DNA of 64,000 nt, from assembly GCF_019097595.1 (NCBI RefSeq), contig NC_080715.1:11861573-11925572 (forward strand). The letters are read 5' to 3'. Source of the stretch: Hemibagrus wyckioides. Lineage: Eukaryota > Chordata > Actinopteri > Siluriformes > Bagridae. The notes below the pieces were generated by a model. The model was not told where the DNA came from. It did no database searches and worked only from the letters and a program-made list of their open reading frames with translations. Of this stretch, positions 57,592-64,000 are shown piece after piece. The position numbers were made by a program, and so were the translations under genes. Each line of letters starts with the position of its first letter. The stretch's first letter is position 1.

Positions 57592-58619
57592 AGAGTGTGA
57601 TTATAAAATCATTTCCCTTTTATAACTGTGTACTATATGGTCAAATAGTGCAATTGTATAACTAGGAGATTCTGGAACGTCTTTTATTGTGTCTGGCTTC
57701 ACATCTTGATCACCTAGGTGAAATAAATATGCCCAGATATGACCCCCCTCTTTTTGTTAAAGACTGTCTTTTTATTTTTACCCATTGAAAGTAAATGCAT
57801 TTCACCTCCACGAAAAGCAAAACGTCTTTGCCCGTGGAAGTTATTGAGCATTATAGAATCTGTTTACAACGTTGTAGCTTTGAAAAGGGATTGAGTGTGC
57901 CTCTGCTCTGAGAGACGTGTGTTCCAAATAAACCATCACAGCCACCCTATAATGCAAAGAGTAATTTGTTGGACCTCACGTGGCTCCTTTTCCACCTTTC
58001 GCAAAGTCTCGCTTCAAAAAAGCAGGTAGACCTGGGGTGAGGCACAGTAAAGAAGAAAAGCCGACAAGCTGCCTCGTGCGTCCTTTCCAGTTAGCTATAT
58101 AAAGCACACAGTTGAAAAATTACAGTCATACACGTGCCATGTCACTTGAAGGCTTTTTACGTCGCTCATGCAAAGTGTTATGTTCTGTAAGCACACCGCA
58201 GAAACATGGCTATCTTGCTGTCATCGCACGCAAGATAATAAGCTTTTAGCTCATGTTTTCTCCCTGCTTTTTGTCTGGGTGTGAATAGAGGTGCCTACAT
58301 TGACCTCTCCATTGAAGCTCTGTTCGTAAACGTTCTATACCCATTCTGCTCTTCTCGCGGAGTTGTCATGTCAAGCACAGACACCATAATTACTCCGCTA
58401 TTTCCTCATGAATTGTAAATAGACTGGACAGGCTCTTTCGATTGTGATTGTAGTCACTTGGTACAGTACTTCATAGCCTCACAATTTGTTTTAATCCTTT
58501 CGTGTATTCTGTATTCATTTGACATTTTTGTCATGTTGAATTGTAGAAAAAGTTTTAATGTGCTTGCCATACATAAGGACATAAGCTAAGCGCATAAATC
58601 ACGAAGGAAGTGCCAAGAG
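57592..58619 (+). other. Intronic, no gene seen
   Basis: Unique sequence, no supported element. Confidence 0.4.
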
Positions 58620-58860
58620 GTCAAGTCAAGAAGCTTTTATTGTCATTTCGATCGTATATAGCTGAGGCGGTACATAGTGAAATGAAACAACGTTCCTCCA
58701 GGACCATGGTGCTACAAAAAAGACCCAGAGCTACATAAGAGAAAACAGAACTAAAGGATAAAAAGTAAAATTAACCTTTCCACATACAGTCTGCAACCTT
58801 GAGTAAAAGACAAAAGACAGTGCAGACAATACAGTATGCTACAAGACAGATGCATAATAT
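58620..58860 (-). mobile_element. Retroelement 3' end, minus strand
   Basis: GTCAAGTCAAGAAGCTTTTA followed by TTGTCATTTCGATCGTATAT and TGAAATGAAACAACGTTCCT, then CCAGGACCATGGTGCTACA, is a dispersed fish sequence that I recall as the reverse of a LINE 3' UTR. Its A-rich end and the short CAGTGCAGACAATACAGTATG block follow. It has no protein-coding portion. Confidence 0.6.
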
Positions 58861-59354
58861 AACACAGACTAGTATAGGGTCTGTGTGATTCTCAGTCTAC
58901 ATTATCCGTAGGTAAACTGGTACTGATTCACATAAAGGTGAAGGTATGCAGTACCTTCATTAGTAGTGTCTTTTTCAGTATGGTGGTGTAACAGGTAGTG
59001 TTAGTGCCTCACGCTGCCTTCACAGTGCCATGAGAGCTGGTGACTTCCTGTCACATGAGAAACAACACCCATTGGCAACTAGAAATGGGCGTGTCCAGAG
59101 ATGCAACAGAGAAGTTGTGAATAGTTTAACTTCATGCAAATATGGAGTGACTTGGTGCAGCGAGTACCAAAAAGATGGAAGAGGGTGGACGTGATGCATA
59201 TCCAAGAGCTTCTCTTTCTCTCATATATATGTTATGTTTCCTCCTACCATCCCTAAAACCTTCCTATACCGGCTTCCTCCTACCTGCCCATACCATGCCA
59301 GTATGTAGCTTGGCTGATGATTCGAACCTCACACACATTCACATTTCTGGAACC
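58861..59354 (+). other. Intronic, no gene seen
   Basis: Unique sequence, no supported element. Confidence 0.4.
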
Positions 59355-59497
59355 CTTACATTTATTTCCTTTATACAACTGAGCATTTGAAGGTTGAGGG
59401 TCTTGCTCATGGACCCAGGACTGGAAGCTTGATGGTCCTGGGATTCGAACTCTGATCAGTAGTCCATCACCTTAACCACTAAGCTACCACTTCCCCC
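59355..59497 (-). mobile_element. tRNA-derived SINE, minus strand, clear A and B boxes
   Basis: On the minus strand the head reads GTGGTAGCTTAGTGGTTAAG, a good RNA polymerase III A box. About 30 bases later comes GTTCGAATCCC, a perfect B box. The body follows as the complement of GGTTGAGGGTCTTGCTCATGG. It resembles a tRNA but has no intact cloverleaf, so it is not a functional tRNA gene. Confidence 0.8.
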
Positions 59498-60367
59498 TCA
59501 TACTGTGTTCCAGAGATTCGCTCTGAATTCCTTGCAACCCTGACCAGGGTAAAATGGCTACATTAACACTGGTTCAGTCTCTCCGGTAACTAAAACAAGC
59601 TACTGACTGGTGTGTGTTATCCACCCAGAAGTACCACCAACCTGTATGTTTATGTTTACAAGCATTCTGATTTGCTGCTTGTAACATGCTTTTCTTTGGT
59701 TTGGCAAAAGAACCTAAATTGCAAGCTGTGCAAACGGTGTGTTACTACACCGAGTGGAAAACACAAGCAATCCTTGTTCTAGTTTAAGAACTAGTCAGGT
59801 AAGTGAACACGGAGAAGACCTTTAACGACTGTCTCTTCTCCAAGAGCGACAGTCAGTGCTGCTGTCCTGAAGTCATGCTTTTTTTTTTTTCATTCAGGGT
59901 GCTTTGCAGGGAAAACAAACCCACCCAATACCTTCACTAATGTGTGTGATGGGATATTGTGGTCTTATTCCTTGGCACTAGTGCTAGGTTCCTTCCTACA
60001 GCATGGTTACAGGCTGTGTTAATTCTGTTCGTTAGAGGATTTGTAGAAGCACGCTGACTTTAAATTTAATTAGTTCAAGGATCTTGATGCAGGAGTCATG
60101 CCAGGACAATAACCTAAAGTTCACATTCAGCTCAAGTTTTTGTTCTCAGGGACAACGTCTGCGCTCCCAGGGGAAAAAAAAGAAACCTTGACAGGACAAA
60201 AAAAATTCATTAGGACATTAAAATTCTTTATGATCTCTTTATTGCATGTTGTGACTATTTCTGTGGAGGGCAATTGCAGTGCAAAGAAGTCTAGTATATT
60301 TATTGAGAGCGTAGCTTCATGGATATTAAACGTAATTTCTTGGAAAGTAATGTTGACACACTGCTAA
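59498..60367 (+). other. Intronic, no gene seen
   Basis: Unique sequence with a T-run at 59,879-59,890. Confidence 0.4.
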
Positions 60368-60738
60368 GAGGCAGTTTATTAGGAACACCTTATCTGTGCA
60401 GTCGTTTAATCACGTAGGGGCGGCACAACATGTCGAGTCAAGAGCTCGGGGTAATTTTCACGTCAAAGAAAAAGAAAACAGAAAGAGGGGTGATTTTGTG
60501 GGCAGTGACGCCTTGTTGATGAGAGGGTTGATCAGAGGAGAATGGCCTCTAACCCTAAACCTAGACCGTGATAACTCTTATAACAACTCTTTGCAACCAT
60601 GGTGAGTAGAAAAGCATTTCAAAGCTTTCAGGTGGATGGGTCATAACAGCAGAATACCATTTTGGGTTCCAGAATGATCCACTTATCCATTTGGATTGCA
60701 CGTATGTACAGTTGTTCCTAATAATAAAGTGAAAAGTA
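60368..60738 (+). mobile_element. Tc1-like transposon, internally deleted, fifth lineage
   Basis: Both ends are present: GCAGTTTATTAGGAACACCT and the inverted GTTCCTAATAATAAAGTGAA. The plus strand keeps GACGCCTTGTTGATGAGAGG, then AGAGGAGAATGGCC and GTGGATGGGTCATAACAGCA from the DNA-binding part of the transposase. The catalytic domain is deleted. The frame at 60,396-60,605 is a relic with stops elsewhere. Confidence 0.8.
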
Positions 60739-61647
60739 CATGTATAGGCTGTGTAGATAATCTATGCAGTGATGTTTTAAAAGTAGTGTATTTTACATGC
60801 TGTTTTATTTTTGCAGATCACTCTCTGGCGTTCAGGGGTGTTGTTCCTGAAAAGCATCTCGGAATGGGGAAATGTCAAAATATAGGAGCGCTAAAGTTTG
60901 CACAGTGCTTTCAGCTGTAATCGTGGTTTAAAATAAGAGCTGTGATCCCATAATTACACGTGCGAGTCTTTTCATACCAGTTACCCCCTGGGTCCAGCAT
61001 ACTAGTACCTGTCAGCCATCGGCTTCTTAATTAGCGGTTCGTGATCTACGTCAACATGAAGACACTCCATTTCTGAAACCTCGCTTATAATTAAAGCATC
61101 TCTCCAATGAAAGTAATGGGTATCTTCTACTTGTCATATAGGCCATTGTGACTGTGCTATTATTATCGCATTTCCCTCTTTAGTTTGGGAAGAAGATCGC
61201 AGGCATGCTCGAGGAAACTGGATCCCTCTGCTTTACTACAGTTCGAGTGCTTCCTTTAAATGTGATGTGAATTTATGTGTGTCTTAAGCAGTTTAGGGTT
61301 TCTTATTCATTTGGATTTACCTTGAACAACCTGGACTATTTGCTGTTCACAGGGTAGTAAAGGAAGTGTGCTGGACTGACGAAGTCTTATAGTGTCTCAG
61401 CAGACACAAGACTCCTGCGCTGTCGACTTCCATTGTCTGGTTGCCTGAAAATCTAAATTTCTGGATTAAACAATGATCGCGTGTATAAAAAAAAAACGTG
61501 AAATAGAAAGCGAACTAGCTAGATGAGCACATTAATACTGACTAAATTAAATGATCAGGGTGTTTGTGGAATTTTTGCTCTGTGAGGAGAGAGTGGCAGG
61601 TTTGCACTGGACATTATTTAGCTCAGGCTCATCAGTGCTTCCAGACA
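60739..61647 (+). other. Intronic, no gene confirmed
   Basis: A good acceptor-like TGTTTTATTTTTGCAG ends at 60,816 and is followed by an open frame to TAA at 60,920 (HSLAFRGVVPEKHLGMGKC onward). There is no polyadenylation signal of standard form and no recognisable protein, so it is not called an exon. Confidence 0.35.
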
Positions 61648-62275
61648 CACTATAAGGCCAAAAGTATGTGGACACCCAACTATCACACCTATATGTAGTA
61701 TATCCCCAAATTTGAAATCACATAGTTGAAGATTTTCCTCTTGGAATTAATAAATAAATTGCCTTTATGTGTCACATATACATTACAGCACAGTGAAATT
61801 CTTTCTTTGCATATCCCATTCTTGGAGGTTGGGGTCAGAGCGCAGGGTCAGCCATGATACAGCGCCTCTGGAGCAGAGAGGGTTAAGGGCCTTGCTCAAG
61901 GGCCCAACAGCGGCAACTTGGTGGCGCTGGGGCTTGAACCCCTGATCTTCCAGTTAATGACCCAGAGCCTTAACCACTTGAGCCACCACTGCCATAGTGT
62001 GTAACTTGTTCCACCATGACAATGCCTCTGTGCAATAAGTAAGGTCCATGGAGACATGGTCTGCCAGGTTTGGAGTGGAAGAACTCAAGTGTCAACACAC
62101 ACCAAGCCTTATTGCCCAAATTCAATGACCTCACTAGCGCTCTTGTAGCTGAATGACCACAGCCATGTTCCAAAATCTAGTGTAAAGCTTTCCCAGAAGA
62201 GTGGAACGTATTACAACAGTAAAGTGGGTGGGGCATTTGGAAAGGGATGTGTCTGGTAATCGTGCATGTTCCTGC
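61648..62275 (+). mobile_element. Tc1-like transposon fragment interrupted by a SINE, third lineage
   Basis: The left end CACTATAAGGCCAAAAGTAT with GTGGACACC is the terminal repeat of the third lineage. After the inserted SINE (61,745-61,995) the transposase-coding part resumes with TTGTTCCACCATGACAATGC, then GGTTTGGAGTGGAAGAACTC, then CCTCACTAGCGCTCTTGTAG. CCAAAATCTAGTGTAAAGCT and TTCCCAGAAGAGTGGA follow. The DLNPTEH segment is deleted near 62,095-62,125. The second terminal repeat is not found. Confidence 0.8.
61745..61995 (-). mobile_element. tRNA-derived SINE nested in a Tc1-like element
   Basis: On the minus strand the head reads GTGGTGGCTCAAGTGGTTAA (A box) and about 30 bases later GGGTTCAAGCCCC (B box). 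The body is the complement of GGGTTAAGGGCCTTGCTCAA and GTTGGGGTCAGAGCGCAGGG. The end is the complement of GCCTTTATGTGTCACATATA. It splits a Tc1-like element, so it arrived later. Its good preservation compared with the copy at 3,270 fits a young age. Confidence 0.85.
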
Positions 62276-63715
62276 TTCTGAAAAGATTATAATCCATGCA
62301 GGGTCATTAATCCACATTAATCCACCTACTGAAAGAGTTCAGCCAAATCGCATCTTGGACGATGTGTGTAGTGCAGCAGGAGATTGGATTAAGCATGTTG
62401 TGCCTACACACCAAAGTCAATGAGGAGTAAAGTTTTTCTTTTTCTTCTGAGCCTGATAACTATGAATAAACAAAGATTAGCCCAGACATGAAATCTGCTT
62501 ATCCTCTGCTAGTGATTTACTACTCCTGCATGTTGCACTGAGTCACTGACGTCAGGTACAATTCAGTACTGCTGGTATCTGAATAAGGTTCTTTGCGTCC
62601 TAGGCAACAAAACAACAACGAAAAACTTTCAAAGGCTTTTACTGTGGTATGTGGAAGGTTTTATGCTCTCACTGTTCCCTTCCACACATCCCATGACTGG
62701 AAGCATTTTAGGTGAGATGTGGGAAGTGGGGAAATAGAAGAGGCTTGTATTGTTTCAGAGAACGGTCCCAGAAAAAGAATGCTACACTGTGGTGTTTTTT
62801 GGGTTTTTTTTTTTTTGGAGACAGGATGCATGAGTGGTAGTGTGTGTTGTGCAGCAGAGGAGGGTGCCACAGTGCTGAGTTGAGCCCTCAGGAAGCATCT
62901 CAGGAAAGAGGCAGGCTGGTCATGTCACCCTCTGTCCTCAATTGCTTCTGTTGTTTTATAGCCATCATCATCAGTACAGCTTGCTTGTGGAGCTGGGAAA
63001 GGAAATGGCCAGGCTGTTAAACAAGCCTTATATGTTGGTGGTGTAAGTCAGGGTCATCCTTCCTGCTGGCGAGGAAGATAGCCTGGATAAACTTTGCTGG
63101 ACACAGGGGGTGATGCCGACACGTTTTGGTTAACTCTTGATGGTTATTTGCAGGTATACGTTTGGTTTGGTTGCTTTCGAAACTCATGATAAAGGATTAT
63201 CTGATTTTTTTTTGCTGAGTAGTTTTGCCCTACTTCTGCTCAACAAGACTTTACAGAACTCTCTAGCTGCGTATGATGAAATCCAGACAGCGTGGGGATT
63301 AGCTGTTACTGAAATGCCTGTTGACATCAGATGGGAGCTTACAGACCTGCTAAAACCCTGTTAGATCCTCATTCTGTAGGAGTATGGAGACACAAAAACA
63401 AACTTCTAAAAGCTGGGAATCAGGCTGAAATCCTCCTCCAGTCTGATTCATTGTCAACAAACGGCAAGGCAGAAAGGTTCAGGGAATCTTGTGTAATGAA
63501 AAGAAAACAGTGTAGATCCATAAGAGTTAAAGCAGAAGGTTTATTGTGTCATAAATCAGATCAATTCCACTCTGCAGTTTCAGGGTCAGGTGAAAAGCTG
63601 TGGTAATCATAGCAAAACATATTAGTGTCTTTAGAAAGTTTTTTTTTTTTTTTTTGCGCATGCTTTGAGGCCAGAGTGTAAATTTGTGCTTTTTAAAGGT
63701 GGGACACGATACAGT
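62276..63715 (+). other. Intronic, no gene seen
   Basis: Unique-looking sequence with T-runs at 62,804-62,817 and 63,640-63,655. The frames at 63,137-63,606 have no supporting signals. Confidence 0.4.
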
Positions 63716-64000
63716 AAATTAGTCAAAAGTTGTTAATCACCTGAACATTACACCCATATGTGCATTCTGAACCCACTCTAGATCGTGTTGACCCCTCTTT
63801 GCTGTTATAATAGCCTCCACTCCTCTGGGAAAGCTTTCCACTAGATTTTGGAGCATGGCTGTGTAGATTTCTGGTCATTCAGCCCCAGGAGCATTAGTGA
63901 GGTCAGGGACCGATGTCGAGCAAGGAGGCCTGGTACACAGTCAGAGTACAGTTCATCCAACACACTCGAGGTCAGTTTTTGTACCTTCGCAAATGAGGTC
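63716..64000 (-). mobile_element. Tc1-like transposon fragment, third lineage, cut by window edge
   Basis: The strings TTACACCCATATGTGCATTC, then CTCTTTGCTGTTATAATAGC, CTCCACTCCTCTGGGAAAGC and TTTCCACTAGATTTTGGAGC correspond to the C-terminal end of the transposase on the minus strand, as in 28,049-28,312. The outer terminal repeat is degraded (GTCAAAAGTTGTTAATCACC). The rest lies beyond the window. Confidence 0.8.

Larger units (their letters stand above)
33750..64000 (+). other. Inferred intron 2, extends past right edge
   Basis: No exon with paired splice sites and a supported coding frame was found in the 30 kb after the donor at 33,750. Large second introns are common in vertebrate regulatory and cytoskeletal genes, but the gene here is unknown. 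Alternatively the exon at 33,431 is false and this is intergenic or belongs to a longer first intron. Confidence 0.35.

Noticed and set aside
59440..59497. tRNA gene suggested by perfect B box
   Set aside because: The flanking body and tail are SINE sequence and the cloverleaf arms do not pair convincingly.
60797..60920. Possible terminal exon after a good acceptor at 60,816
   Set aside because: Only one of three frames is open, no standard polyadenylation signal follows, and the peptide is unrecognised. It lies close to a Tc1-like relic that can supply chance splice sites.

Overview
The window looks like ordinary euchromatic DNA from a teleost fish. The repeat content suggests an otophysan, possibly a catfish. 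This rests on the density of fish-type Tc1-like DNA transposons, tRNA-headed SINEs with short tandem tails, LINE 3' ends, many CA/GA/ATCC microsatellites, an AT-rich background and one CpG island. No prokaryotic or viral gene organisation is visible, and no long open reading frame encodes an intact conserved protein. Most open frames are repeat-derived, low-complexity or chance.

Layout. Bases 1-81 may hold the N-terminal coding part of a minus-strand gene that runs off the left edge. Bases 82-15,700 are intergenic, with Tc1-like remnants (417-922, 8,291-8,725, 9,986-10,543, 14,703-15,247), SINEs and simple repeats. A CpG island with GC boxes, a CACGTG site and a YY1-type ATGGCGG motif (15,720-16,110) marks the promoter and probable non-coding first exon of a plus-strand gene, with a clear splice donor at 15,946. 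The rest of the window is best read as its first and second introns. One candidate second exon (33,431-33,749) has a strong acceptor, an ATG in good context and a strong donor. It would contribute only seven codons plus one base, so I cannot name the gene.

Intron 1 holds a 183-bp perfect palindrome (17,020-17,202), a 1.5-kb minisatellite of 21-bp units with higher-order structure (24,395-25,912), a cluster of three Tc1-like fragments (27,069-28,312), another Tc1 relic next to an AT/GT microsatellite (29,850-30,325) and about 1.6 kb of TCTG/ATCC tetranucleotide repeats (31,375-32,998). Intron 2 holds an inverted-repeat hairpin element (36,736-37,038), an adjoining candidate MITE, a frameshifted LINE 3' end (47,530-48,242), further Tc1-like pieces and SINEs, and a GATA-motif cluster at 50,288-50,379.

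The most unusual structures are the perfect palindrome, the hierarchical minisatellite, a Tc1-like family in which three copies share the same internal deletion (a MITE-like amplified derivative), and a 50-codon minus-strand ORF with a credible signal peptide (24,016-24,168). Repeat family assignments rest on recalled similarity to fish repeats, not on a search. No complete gene could be recognised.
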